Assembly: GCA_017619615.1 (NCBI GenBank)
Contig: JAFZRY010000032.1
Location: 1-64,000, forward strand
DNA from: Lachnospiraceae bacterium
Lineage (GTDB): Bacteria; Bacillota; Clostridia; Lachnospirales; Lachnospiraceae
Length of the DNA stretch: 64,000 nucleotides
Direction: 5' to 3'
Part shown: positions 7,999 to 16,215 of the stretch, one piece after another
Numbering within the stretch: the stretch's first letter is position 1
Layout: every line of letters begins with the position of its first letter
The notes under the pieces: generated by a model
What the model was told of the DNA's origin: nothing
The model's database searches: none
What the model saw: only the letters and a program-made list of their open reading frames with translations
Program-made: the position numbers and the translations under genes

Positions 7999-8868
7999 TC
8001 AATACCTTTCCACTGCGTCGGCCGCAAACGTATCGGCCCTAAAATCCCGATAATACGGAATCTTCGCGCGCGCTTCCGCGAGCATACTCATATCCAGCTC
8101 CGCAATAAGCAGTTCCTCCCGGTCCGCGGACGCGCAGGCCAGTTCCTCCCCGAACGGCGTGGCGATCCGGGAACGGCCGCAGCAGCGGTCGTCCACCGTA
8201 TTGACGCCCGCAACAAAAGCCAGATTGAAAAGCGCATTGGCGTGGATGTCCAGATACCAGCGCCGCTGCGCGGGAATGCTCCAGGCGGCGGGAACGATCA
8301 GGATCTCCGCCCCTTTCAGCGCCTCGATCCGCGCCGGTTCCGGGAACTCCGCGTCGTAGCAGATCAGGATCCCGATCTTCCCGAATTCCGTGTCAAACAC
8401 GGAGAACCGGTGCCCCGGCTCAAAGATCCGGTTTTCCTTGCCCCACAGATACACCTTCCGCGTATTGCCGATCCGGTTTCCCTCCGCGTCCACGAAGAGG
8501 CAGGAATTATAGATCTTCTCCGTTTCCGGATCCCGCTCCGCGTACCCGCAGATCACGGCGATCCGGTTTTCCCGCGCCAGTCCGCCCAGCAGACCGGTGA
8601 ATCTGTCCGCCGTCACCGCAGCGTTTTTCGCAGCCTCGCAGCCGAGCCAGTACCCGCAGTAAGCCAGTTCCGGGAAACAGACCAGGGCGGCGCCAGCTTC
8701 GGCGGCCTCCCGGGTCATCTGCGATATCTTTTCGAAATTGGCTTCGCAGGCGCCAGCTTCGGCGGCCTCCCGGGTCATCTGCGATATCTTTTCGAAATTG
8801 GCTTCGCAGGCGCCGGCTTCGGAGTGCATCTGAGCCAAAGCGATGATGAGTTTTTCAGAATCGTTCAT
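7999..8868 (-). CDS. nitrilase-superfamily carbon-nitrogen hydrolase with internal 20-residue duplication
   Basis: This 289-residue cytoplasmic amidohydrolase has the Glu-Lys-Cys triad of the family at E67 (CFPELAYCG), K138 (NTRKVYLWG) and C170 (ILICYDAEFPE). It would hydrolyse or condense a small amide; subfamily and substrate are not clear. Residues 20-39 and 40-59 are identical (ACEANFEKISQMTREAAEAG twice), caused by a perfect 60-bp tandem repeat, so the helix between the first strand and the catalytic Glu strand is duplicated. Frame is kept. GGAGG precedes the ATG. Activity may be altered if the duplication strains the fold. Confidence 0.88.
   Translation of the reverse strand: MNDSEKLIIALAQMHSEAGACEANFEKISQMTREAAEAGACEANFEKISQMTREAAEAGAALVCFPELAYCGYWLGCEAAKNAAVTADRFTGLLGGLARENRIAVICGYAERDPETEKIYNSCLFVDAEGNRIGNTRKVYLWGKENRIFEPGHRFSVFDTEFGKIGILICYDAEFPEPARIEALKGAEILIVPAAWSIPAQRRWYLDIHANALFNLAFVAGVNTVDDRCCGRSRIATPFGEELACASADREELLIAELDMSMLAEARAKIPYYRDFRADTFAADAVERY
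8689..8814. repeat. 60-bp in-frame tandem duplication
   Basis: Bases 8689-8748 are repeated exactly at 8749-8808, and identity runs on to 8814 before the first mismatch. The flanks carry near-identical 13-mers beginning GCGCC(A/G)GCTTCGG, which suits slippage. The absence of any difference between copies suggests a recent event. Confidence 0.97.
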
Positions 8869-8889
8869 AAGGACCTCCGGACGGTCTGC

Positions 8890-9204
8890 TTACCCGAGCA
8901 CCGACCCATTGTACTTTTTTTGCGCCCTGTACAGAATGAACGCTCCAACCACAAATCCCGCTGCCAGCGGGATCCACCAGTAATCCGGGCAGAAGAGGTT
9001 CAGGATACCTGACAAAAAGACCCCGGCCCCGATGACTGTCAGACCGATGCCGATCTGCCGGGTGTAGGCCGGAATATCCTCTTCCCGGACGTTTTTATAG
9101 TGATAATCGTGCAGAAGCGATACCTTCTGCTTCCGCCAGAGCAGCAGCCCCATTATGATACAAAGCAGACCGACTGCCAGGTCTATTACGGCGCCAACTA
9201 TCAT
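8890..9204 (-). CDS. DUF3784-type small membrane protein
   Basis: This 104-residue protein has three predicted membrane segments: residues 2-21, about 52-70, and 75-92, with a polar loop between the first two. The pattern (short N-terminal helix, charged loop, GIGLTVIGAGVFLSG, then AAGFVVGAFILY) fits DUF3784 of Bacillota, which has no assigned function. GGAGG precedes the ATG. A decayed relative of its C-terminal half lies at 15478-15657. Confidence 0.7.
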   Translation of the reverse strand: MIVGAVIDLAVGLLCIIMGLLLWRKQKVSLLHDYHYKNVREEDIPAYTRQIGIGLTVIGAGVFLSGILNLFCPDYWWIPLAAGFVVGAFILYRAQKKYNGSVLG

Positions 9205-9233
9205 ACAGCCTCCTTTTTATTGTCCTGCCCGCA

Positions 9234-10112
9234 TCAGAACCGTTTCTCCAGAACATACATGAAATGTCCTGTGGGACAATCCTCCAGCGTCCCTGCCGCC
9301 GTATAGCCGTTCTTGCGGAAAAAGCCGCTCTGCCAGTCGAACACGCCCCAGGCGAGGGCGAAATAGCCCCCCAGTTCTCTCGCCTCACGCTCGGCTCCGG
9401 CAAGCAGTTCGGAACCGATGCCCTGACCCCGGTAAGGCTCATCGACCCATATCATGTCGACCTCAAACTGGTTCCAGGTCCCGACTCCCGCAAAGATCGC
9501 AGCGATCAGGTTGCCGTCCCCGTCCAGCAGCTTTTTGTTGAGCGGCGTATACTGACCGGCGCGGGTCGCCTGCGAAGAATTGTACTCGCCAAGCCTGGTA
9601 CTGATAAACTCAGCGTCCTCCTCGTTTCCGTCCTTGATCTCAAATTCTCCGGAGAGATCCCGGGAAGGGGCGTATTCCTGACCGGGCTGATCCAGCCTTT
9701 TCAGCAGGGTATAGTTCGCGTGCCCGCGGGGAAAATCCCTGACGGTGCCGCACAGCGTGTACCCGTGTTTTTCGTAAAGCGGCCTGGCCTGAAAACTGAA
9801 AGTGCCGAGGATCATCGTATGACAGGCGCTTTCCCGGGCCGCTTTTTCCGCCGCGCGGATCAGCGCGGAACCCAGGCCTTTTCCGCGATGCTTCTCATCG
9901 ACCCACAGAACGTCGAGGTTGGCCATCTTCCAGTTGCTGATATACACGAGGCAACCGGCGATGATATTTCCGTCAGCATCCGTGATTTTGAAGACAAGGT
10001 ATTTATCCTCCGTGTCTTCTTCAGGATGCACGATGGAATCATTGATCGCATCGAGTTTTTCCTCTATGAGATCTTCATCTTCCTCAACGCAGGGGACGGT
10101 TTCGTATTTCAT
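9234..10112 (-). CDS. tandem GNAT acetyltransferase
   Basis: The 292-residue protein has two GNAT domains in a row. The first (about residues 1-145) has HRGKGLGSALIRAAE and the second (about 155-292) YRGQGIGSELLAGAE as acetyl-CoA loops, and both end in a (Y/F)x(K/E)xGY motif. The internal ATG giving MKYETVP is chosen because GAGG lies 8 bases upstream. Tandem GNATs can have one catalytic and one structural half; both loops look intact here. Substrate unknown. Confidence 0.87.
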   Translation of the reverse strand: MKYETVPCVEEDEDLIEEKLDAINDSIVHPEEDTEDKYLVFKITDADGNIIAGCLVYISNWKMANLDVLWVDEKHRGKGLGSALIRAAEKAARESACHTMILGTFSFQARPLYEKHGYTLCGTVRDFPRGHANYTLLKRLDQPGQEYAPSRDLSGEFEIKDGNEEDAEFISTRLGEYNSSQATRAGQYTPLNKKLLDGDGNLIAAIFAGVGTWNQFEVDMIWVDEPYRGQGIGSELLAGAEREARELGGYFALAWGVFDWQSGFFRKNGYTAAGTLEDCPTGHFMYVLEKRF

Positions 10113-10173
10113 TTCGTTTCCTCGCATATCTTAAAAGGTTTGCCTCCATAAACCGTGAATTGACCGGATCCTT

Positions 10174-10662
10174 CTACACTGTTCCTGTTCTGATCAGGTG
10201 TCCTTCCTGTATTGCCGCGAAAGTCGCCACAGCACTGACGACAGCTCCGCTGTATTTCAGGTCAATAGCTGTCAGTGTCAGCGGAAGCACAAACAGCAGC
10301 ATTCCTGTCACCTTATTCATGGCTGTATGCAAGACAATCATTTTCTTCCGCATGACATATCCGGAGATCAGGTTGACCGCCTTGATCACGGCAATCACGA
10401 TGATCCAGATGATAAGCCAGGACGGAGCGTGTATGGCCGGGATTATTTTTATCAGACATACAACGACCAAGATAAAATCAGCCGCTGTATCGAACTTCGA
10501 TCCGAACTCGCCGGCAGTGCCCGTTTTCCGCGCGACCGCACCGTCTGCCATGTCGCTGACCCCGGCCATGATATACAGGGCATAAAACGCCGGCGAAAAC
10601 ACGGGGCAGAAGAGCAGCGCCATGCTGCAGAGGATCCGTAGGAAGGTGATAAGATTGGCCAT
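10174..10662 (-). CDS. CDP-alcohol phosphatidyltransferase family protein
   Basis: The 162-residue membrane enzyme shows the full CDP-alcohol motif DMADGAVARKTG...GSKFDTAAD (D-x2-DG-x2-AR-x8-G-x3-D-x3-D), which binds metal and the CDP-linked lipid. It would move a phosphatidyl group from CDP-diacylglycerol to an alcohol, as in phosphatidylglycerophosphate or phosphatidylserine synthesis. Several hydrophobic helices follow the motif. It is shorter than most PgsA proteins and no clear ribosome site is seen before the ATG. The AT-richer codon use agrees with the neighbouring accessory genes. Confidence 0.85.
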   Translation of the reverse strand: MANLITFLRILCSMALLFCPVFSPAFYALYIMAGVSDMADGAVARKTGTAGEFGSKFDTAADFILVVVCLIKIIPAIHAPSWLIIWIIVIAVIKAVNLISGYVMRKKMIVLHTAMNKVTGMLLFVLPLTLTAIDLKYSGAVVSAVATFAAIQEGHLIRTGTV

Positions 10663-10733
10663 ATTTCAACAAAATGGATTTTGAAACGCCTGTTCGTTCA
10701 GAATGCCGTATACATAGGTGTCTTCCCGGCCGT

Positions 10734-11414
10734 TTACAAAAAATTCCTGTTATCTTTGTATTTTTCCACGGCACATTCCGAGATATACTGGACCGCATTT
10801 GCGACCGCCGGAATCAAAAGCACAGCAATAGACAGCAGGGCTTCGACGCCTATATACCAGAAGCTGTACCACAGGCAATAACCTAAGACAGAACCGTTCT
10901 CCGGATTAATACTGTAGAACTGCCAGCAGTTCCACACTCCTTCTACGAACCTCAGGAATGCCGCAAAAGCGAATGCTTTCACATATCTGTATTTTGCCGA
11001 GAAAGCTGCTGCACCTTGTGCCACAGCTTTTTTGCCCCAGGTCGGACAGAAAAAACCTGTGGCACCCATTAAGGTGTAGCCTATAATATAATCTGCTACT
11101 TCTCCCCAGTATCTTTCTTCGCCCGCAAATCTGAATAAATACTTCTCTATGACATCGACAGTGGGCACCTGACTGTACAGAAAGAACATCAGGATGCCAA
11201 AGAAGAATGACGTTGCGAAACCGGCCGGCGGCCCGTAAATATAACCTACCAGGCCGATAATGGCCATGCTCATGAATGTTGCATAGCCTCCTTCGGCCGG
11301 AGTTATGAACACAAAGAAAGAAAATACTGCAGCAGTCGCGAATATCACCGGGATCCAGAAGAGTTTCCTTCCGTGGGTCAGGGTCTTGAATCTGATATAT
11401 TTGCTGTTCGTCAT
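10734..11414 (-). CDS. ThiT-like integral membrane protein (ECF transporter S component)
   Basis: The 226-residue protein has about six membrane helices. The run GLVGYIYGPPAGFATSFFFG, a middle VADYIIGYTLMGATGF helix and a C-terminal FLRFVEGVWNCWQFY segment are reminiscent of thiamine-binding S components (ThiT) of energy-coupling factor transporters. No TPP riboswitch is visible because the gene overlaps the upstream gene by 4 bp (ATGA). The call rests on pattern only, and a different small-molecule S component is possible. Confidence 0.5.
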   Translation of the reverse strand: MTNSKYIRFKTLTHGRKLFWIPVIFATAAVFSFFVFITPAEGGYATFMSMAIIGLVGYIYGPPAGFATSFFFGILMFFLYSQVPTVDVIEKYLFRFAGEERYWGEVADYIIGYTLMGATGFFCPTWGKKAVAQGAAAFSAKYRYVKAFAFAAFLRFVEGVWNCWQFYSINPENGSVLGYCLWYSFWYIGVEALLSIAVLLIPAVANAVQYISECAVEKYKDNRNFL

Positions 11415-13609
11415 GGCTGCTTTTCCTCGCTCCCCCTGTCGTCATCCGATTCTGTAAACCCGTACTTGTTCCTGTATGTCTCGATCAGATTATCTTCCCG
11501 CCGCCTTCGGTTCCGGAAATGCAGGATCACCATGATCAGAATATAAAACAGGGTCACAGAAAGGATCAGTCTGTAAAAAATGTTGTTCGGCTGTGATATC
11601 GGGACCCCGGTAGCAGAGGCAAAGTCCCCTATCATATCCGAGAAGAAATCCTTGACCTGTAATACAGACAGTATGGCTGCCCCTATCCCCACGATGGCGG
11701 CGGTCCTTTTTTCACGGATGGCAGATGATAATTCGATATAGTGCTCCAGGAATTTCTGCTTTTCGCGGTACTCCTTTTCCAGTTCCTCCGTGCCAAAGGC
11801 TTCCAGTATGGCCTGTGCTTCTTTCTGCGTTCCGAAATATCTGAAATTACGCTTATCCGCATATTTGTCGGTGCGGGCAAAATCCCGGTAGAGGGTCTGG
11901 ACGTATTTATAAGAAACATCTCCGTCCTGAAGGATCGCCGCAGACACCTTTTCGATCACCTTCTGAAGCGCCGTGTTCCTGAAAGTCACGATCTCCATGA
12001 TGAAAGTGTATGTCGTAACGGTTGCGATCCGCTCGTTCAATCTTTCTGTTCTTAACTGGTTCCTTCTTTCAGGATCATTCTCTTTCTGCTCCCTTTCAGA
12101 GACATCGAAAAGACCGCTTTTCGATTTGCCGTTCCTGTTCGGCTCTTCAACAAATATGACGGTCCGTTCAGAAAGATATATCTTATAATAATCATATATT
12201 TCCCTTCCGACATTGTTTTCCGTAAGGAAGCTGTCTTTCTTTATCCGGAAATCCTGATGAACACTCATATAGGTTTCGCCCGCAAGGATGCACCCGGTCT
12301 CTTCTTCAGGCGGAAAGGCCGATGAACTGACCAGGCTTTTGCCCTGTCCGCAGGGAATCAGTCCGTACAGATAATGCATGAGCTCGTGAAGATCGTAGTA
12401 TTCAATATCTGACGGTGCCAGACTTGCCGGATTTCCGTTCCTGTTCCTGTTGTGGACCATTCTGCGCAGATGATCATCTTCGACGATCATTCCGCCGTCG
12501 AACTTTCTTACCGGGAGAAAACTCTGGCTCATCTGATCTCCCGCACCGGACGGCGAAAAACGGTTGTTCGGGATAAAGATCAGGAGATTGAACAGCTTGT
12601 TCGTCAGATCAGCCATCATGATAAGGTGTGCCTTCTCTTCTCCGTAGAAATAAGTCTTCTCGTCACGGGACTCAAAAGAACGCGGGTATTCGTCAAAAGA
12701 GAAGAGAAACCTGCAGCTTCCCAGATAGTAATGAGTGATTCCGGATGTCAACTCGGGACTGCATTCATAGATAAGATCTTCCTTGAGGCACGTCAGCAGT
12801 TTACGGGTCATGATGGCGTCATCATCATTTCCCTCCGGCTCGGCCTCCGCCGCTCCCGCCGGAAAGCCCTTAAAACCGTCTTCATTGCATGAAAACGGAA
12901 TGATCAGGTAAAGATCGTTTTTGTATCCTTTTTTATAGCGATTGTTTTTTTTGGCTAGAAAATAATCCAGAAAATCCCCGTCGCAGACATAAACCTGATC
13001 CGGCTCTTCTTCCGGCAGTTTATCAGCGAAACTGTTTTCTGTATTGTCTTCCGCGGTTTCTTTAGGCAGATCTTTAACTTCGCGCTTCAGATAGAAAAAC
13101 CTTTCATACATGAACTTTTTGCCGTCATCCGATACCGCTGTTCCTGCAATGGCATTGATTCTGTGGCCCTCGCCTTCCAGCTTCAATAAATAATCGCGGA
13201 ACCCGTCTGTCAGTGTAATGACGGCATCCTTAGAACCGCGGTATTCCGGCAGGACTACAACAGAGATAATAAAAAGGTTATACCCCTTATCGTCGGCAGT
13301 TCCATAAGGCACGAGTTCGTCGGGCATGATGTCATCGTCCCTGATTATGGATCCCGATTCGGTTATGTCATCCCATAATTCATCGCAAACAGGGAAAAAG
13401 TTGATATAACCTGCCGGATCGTCGGATCCTTTCTGCCTTATGCAGACAAACGATTTTCTTTCTGCCCGAAAACGCGCCTGCATGTTCTCAAGGCATCCGA
13501 CATAGCGTTCCTCATAAACCGCACGGTCGATATCCATGATTTTTTCGAGGAACGCCTCAGCCATTTCCTCCCCGGTAAACGATTCAAACTGCATTGTTTC
13601 CTGAGTCAT
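11411..13609 (-). CDS. large protein with N-terminal GNAT-like domain and C-terminal membrane hairpin
   Basis: I do not recognise this 732-residue protein as a named family. Residues 1-185 look like a GNAT fold (AGYINFFPV, then LFIISVVVLPEYRGSKDAV). A long central region has no clear motif, and a helical segment (about 560-650) leads to two membrane helices around 650-705, followed by a short charged cytoplasmic tail. The C-terminal helix-plus-hairpin plan is like CorA-type or signalling membrane proteins. It overlaps the ThiT-like gene by 4 bp. The partial protein at the right end of the window looks like a distant relative of its central part. Its codon use is AT-richer than the core genes. 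Confidence 0.75.
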   Translation of the reverse strand: MTQETMQFESFTGEEMAEAFLEKIMDIDRAVYEERYVGCLENMQARFRAERKSFVCIRQKGSDDPAGYINFFPVCDELWDDITESGSIIRDDDIMPDELVPYGTADDKGYNLFIISVVVLPEYRGSKDAVITLTDGFRDYLLKLEGEGHRINAIAGTAVSDDGKKFMYERFFYLKREVKDLPKETAEDNTENSFADKLPEEEPDQVYVCDGDFLDYFLAKKNNRYKKGYKNDLYLIIPFSCNEDGFKGFPAGAAEAEPEGNDDDAIMTRKLLTCLKEDLIYECSPELTSGITHYYLGSCRFLFSFDEYPRSFESRDEKTYFYGEEKAHLIMMADLTNKLFNLLIFIPNNRFSPSGAGDQMSQSFLPVRKFDGGMIVEDDHLRRMVHNRNRNGNPASLAPSDIEYYDLHELMHYLYGLIPCGQGKSLVSSSAFPPEEETGCILAGETYMSVHQDFRIKKDSFLTENNVGREIYDYYKIYLSERTVIFVEEPNRNGKSKSGLFDVSEREQKENDPERRNQLRTERLNERIATVTTYTFIMEIVTFRNTALQKVIEKVSAAILQDGDVSYKYVQTLYRDFARTDKYADKRNFRYFGTQKEAQAILEAFGTEELEKEYREKQKFLEHYIELSSAIREKRTAAIVGIGAAILSVLQVKDFFSDMIGDFASATGVPISQPNNIFYRLILSVTLFYILIMVILHFRNRRRREDNLIETYRNKYGFTESDDDRGSEEKQP

Positions 13610-13651
13610 TTCAACTGTCCTTCTTTTTCATGCTTATATGAAATATGTCGA

Positions 13652-14503
13652 TCAATCAGCAACAAATTCTATCTGATGATCCTTTGCGTATCGCTCTGCA
13701 AGCGTACCTGTTTTCCCGTGGATCACTAAATGACCGCAATTTGAAAAAGCATCTGCGCCAACGGAATCCAGAGTATCGGGAAGGTAAACGTCTCTTAATG
13801 ATCTGCAGTTTTTAAAGCATTCATAACCAATAGTTTTTAATCCGTCATGCAGACGGATCTGTCCCAAAGATGTACAGTTCAGGAATTCCCGCTCTCCCAT
13901 ATTCTTCACTCTGATTTCCGGCAAAGAAACAAGTGATATACAATCCTTAAAAGTACGGCCTGTTAAGCAATACCCTTCAAATCGACCGTGAATGTCTTTT
14001 AGATTGATACACCCTTCAAATAAACCGGACTGAAAACTGCCAAAGTCCCAGTCAGGATCATCTGTTTTTATTCCGTCAAAACCGACATATTCAACAGTTG
14101 AACGAACTGCCGGATCTTCTATGGGATCGATGTGTGCTTTATCTGCTGAAAAAGCAATGCGAATTGATTGCAGAGTGTTTTGCAATCCTCCGCAAAGGAC
14201 CGGAAAAGAACATCTCTTATCTCCGTAAGAATTCATTTCCACAATGACATTTATATCGATCCTTTTCAGTTTTGCTGACTCTATATATCCTATTTCACCT
14301 TGTCGGAATACCCCGTTCAGTTCTGTTACCGGAATGCCGTTTACCTCTTCCGGCAAAGTAAGGCCGCTTAGGTAAGATGGTTCAAATCCCGAGCCAAGCA
14401 ATGTTCCGGCATTGATCGCAATGCCGTCACGGCACCGGCTGTACCTAATTGTTTTCTCTTCGTCGATCCACGAGTTGAATTGTTTGTTAAACAGGTACTT
14501 CAT
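13652..14503 (-). CDS. BspA-type leucine-rich repeat protein
   Basis: The 283-residue protein contains several LRR_5 units, best seen at residues 180-265: TFKDCISLVSLPEI, EFLNCTSLGQIRLHDGLKTIG, CFKNCRSLRDVYLPDTLDSVG, AFSNCGHLVIHG. It ends in the GTLAERYAKDHQIEF motif common to these proteins. No signal peptide is visible, so it is probably cytoplasmic. Such repeats mediate protein contacts. The gene is AT-rich and follows a decayed rlmD 3' end, suggesting acquisition. Confidence 0.85.
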   Translation of the reverse strand: MKYLFNKQFNSWIDEEKTIRYSRCRDGIAINAGTLLGSGFEPSYLSGLTLPEEVNGIPVTELNGVFRQGEIGYIESAKLKRIDINVIVEMNSYGDKRCSFPVLCGGLQNTLQSIRIAFSADKAHIDPIEDPAVRSTVEYVGFDGIKTDDPDWDFGSFQSGLFEGCINLKDIHGRFEGYCLTGRTFKDCISLVSLPEIRVKNMGEREFLNCTSLGQIRLHDGLKTIGYECFKNCRSLRDVYLPDTLDSVGADAFSNCGHLVIHGKTGTLAERYAKDHQIEFVAD

Positions 14504-14517
14504 GTAAATATCTCTCT

Positions 14518-14534
14518 TGCTCAGTCATTGAGCA
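14518..14534. promoter_or_regulatory. inverted repeat upstream of the LRR gene
   Basis: TGCTCA and TGAGCA flank a 5-base spacer (GTCAT) 15 bp before the LRR start codon. It could be an operator or a leader hairpin; nothing nearby identifies a binding protein. Confidence 0.3.
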
Positions 14535-14560
14535 GTGTCTCAATGCTTATTCTAACATTC

Positions 14561-14640
14561 TTATCTTGAGATGAAGTCTTTCTTCCGGCGGTGTAGGAGA
14601 CATACCGTCTCAACAGCATCTAAGTTTAGAAACAAATCGT
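14561..14640 (-). pseudogene. decayed rlmD 3' end, copy C
   Basis: Read on the minus strand this stretch encodes DDLFLNLDAVETVCLLHRRK followed by KDFISR and stop. It lines up without gaps with the end of the intact rlmD product (DMFPQGVHVETVCCLYHQKK, then KDFIS). No upstream rlmD body is present. The best shared core is GAGACGGT at 14604-14611. It lies directly before the LRR gene. Confidence 0.7.
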
Positions 14641-14657
14641 CAAACTTCATATATCGA

Positions 14658-15308
14658 TTATTGCCTTGCAAATGATTGAATTTCCCGCTCTAAGAGGCGG
14701 AATACATTTGCAACTAAAAAGCCGTCAGCGATTGCATGATTCAGACGGACAGTAACAGGCATAACAAGTCTGTCGTTTTCTTCCCTGTATTTTCCCCAGT
14801 TGATGATCGGCGCAAAATACAGATTTCCGTCGGGCAGTTCAAGATGCAGGGAATCATAAGATAACCATGATATAAACGATGCATCAAACCAGTTTGGATG
14901 AGTCACCATATCCAGACCGTATTCCCTTGTCTTTTTTGCCTCTTCAATATCTCGCAAAGCTGCAGCATAGAATTTCTCGTAATCCTCATCGTATTCCGTA
15001 TATACAGGTGTACAGGTCTCCGTATCTTCATGAAAAATATACTGCGTAGGATTGATCACGTCATAACAGATCAACTCATCCGTCTGCCAAAGATATCCCA
15101 TTCGATAGTCTTCGCGTGAATTCATAACCTTTGAAAGAACATATAGGAAATTGATATAAAACCTTGTTCCTGTCTTCTTGGAATACTCTGCGAGTTCTGT
15201 TACATCTATTCTCGCTGTCATAGAGGTCGAGCACTTGCAGTCTTCTGTAAAGTGCCGAAACACCCCTTTTCTGTAATACGTCTCTTTATCTATTACCTTA
15301 TAATTCAT
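14658..15308 (-). CDS. chloramphenicol acetyltransferase-like (CatA family) protein
   Basis: The 216-residue protein follows the CAT plan: N-terminus MNYKVIDKETYYRKGVFRHF, central Phe/Trp-rich strands, and the active-site motif LNHAIADGFLVA with the catalytic His. Classic resistance enzymes have HHAVCDG; this NHAIADG version is common in chromosomal CAT-like proteins, so drug resistance cannot be assumed. The internal ATG is chosen because it gives the family N-terminus and has GAGG 9 bases upstream. It is AT-richer than the core genes and is bracketed by two rlmD 3'-end copies. Confidence 0.85.
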   Translation of the reverse strand: MNYKVIDKETYYRKGVFRHFTEDCKCSTSMTARIDVTELAEYSKKTGTRFYINFLYVLSKVMNSREDYRMGYLWQTDELICYDVINPTQYIFHEDTETCTPVYTEYDEDYEKFYAAALRDIEEAKKTREYGLDMVTHPNWFDASFISWLSYDSLHLELPDGNLYFAPIINWGKYREENDRLVMPVTVRLNHAIADGFLVANVFRLLEREIQSFARQ

Positions 15309-15341
15309 TTGCGTTATCCTCACATACTCCGATTGTTTCAT

Positions 15342-15458
15342 TCATTTTATCTTTTTCAAATAGTCCGCATTCTTCGGCTCATACGGTACTGAAATGAAGT
15401 CTTTCTTTTGGTAGTACAAGCAGCAAACCGTCTCGATAGTTTCTCACTTTCGAAACAA
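15342..15458 (-). pseudogene. decayed rlmD 3' end, copy B
   Basis: On the minus strand this encodes ETVCCLYYQKKDFISVPYEP then KNADYLKKIK and stop, against ETVCCLYHQKKDFISVPYEP then KDSGYLSTINK in intact rlmD. Upstream of the core GAGACGGT (15427-15434) the reading frame carries DLFRK and an in-frame stop, so nothing is expressed as a methyltransferase. The sequence just upstream of the core (CGATTTGTTTC) is shared with copy C but not with the intact gene. Confidence 0.75.
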
Positions 15459-15477
15459 ATCGAAAAGCGGGAGTCTG

Positions 15478-15657
15478 TCATCCTGACACCGATCCGTTGC
15501 ATTTCTTCTGAGCCGTGTATATTACAACTAATCCCAAGACAAATCCAGCCGACAGCGGAATCCGCCAAAGAGATAAGTAAACATACTTGAGCAGTCCTGA
15601 GATGGTGATTCCTGCACCTATAACGGCTCCTGTTTCAGGAAAAATATGCTGATAATC
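15478..15657 (-). pseudogene. remnant of a DUF3784-type membrane protein
   Basis: The last 59 codons read IGAGITISGLLKYVYLSLWR then IPLSAGFVLGLVVIYTAQKK and CNGSVSG, clearly related to the C-terminal half of the intact gene at 8890-9204 (AAGFVVGAFILYRAQKKYNG). The N-terminal helix and loop are missing, and the remnant overlaps the 3' end of the Sm-like gene. It is probably not functional. Confidence 0.65.
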
Positions 15658-16189
15658 GCTCCAAAAGACCCTTTGCCTCACTAACGACTTCTTCGTTCTC
15701 ATTGTATTTTACGAGTGTACTCAGCATGTTCTCAAGTTCTCCAAGGTAAACTGGCCCAAGCTCATTTTCAGCATCTTCTGATTTCGATATGCTTTTTCCG
15801 CTGCGCCACGGAGCAATGCCTGGAACAGCTCTTTCCGCAAGTATCTGAAAATGATCATTCATATAAGCCAGCATTCTGAGTATCTGGCTGTCATCTTCTG
15901 AATCAAATACCTCTTCTATCATATCGGTTCCCCACTCCAGGCACTTCTTTTCTAAAAGGCCATACTTTTCAGAATAATGCCCAAACGGACCGTTCACATC
16001 TTCCAGGCTTATAACACTTAATATGTCATCTTTATAAAAAATAATTGGTGTAAGATGCAAAGCTTCCTGATCATGACCATATTCATGAAAAGCATATTCT
16101 TTGTCGTCATACGATACGACCCCCTCAAACACCTCGCCCCAAGTGGTAACGATCCTTACACATTTGCCATCAAATGTTGAAAGATTCAT
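15635..16189 (-). CDS. Sm-like (LSM-type) domain protein
   Basis: The 184-residue protein begins with a small beta-barrel pattern (FDGKCVRIVTTWGEVFEGVV near residues 6-25 and ILSVISLEDVNG near 56-67) like the short Sm/LSM-type proteins found in Clostridia. The remaining 115 residues are acidic and helical, without a known motif. AGGAG precedes the ATG. It lies 27 bp downstream of rlmD on the same strand and is AT-richer than rlmD. The role is unknown; nucleic acid binding is inferred from the fold only. Confidence 0.6.
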   Translation of the reverse strand: MNLSTFDGKCVRIVTTWGEVFEGVVSYDDKEYAFHEYGHDQEALHLTPIIFYKDDILSVISLEDVNGPFGHYSEKYGLLEKKCLEWGTDMIEEVFDSEDDSQILRMLAYMNDHFQILAERAVPGIAPWRSGKSISKSEDAENELGPVYLGELENMLSTLVKYNENEEVVSEAKGLLERLSAYFS

Positions 16190-16215
16190 ATCTGTCTCCT
16201 CTTCTACCGAACTTA

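Noticed and set aside
14379..14389. GGTTCAAATCC, like a tRNA T-loop
   Set aside because: The flanks do not form a T-stem or acceptor stem, and the bases are codons of the LRR protein on the other strand.
14658..15308. Call of a chloramphenicol resistance gene
   Set aside because: The active-site motif is NHAIADG rather than the classic HHAVCDG, and many chromosomal CAT-like proteins are not resistance enzymes.
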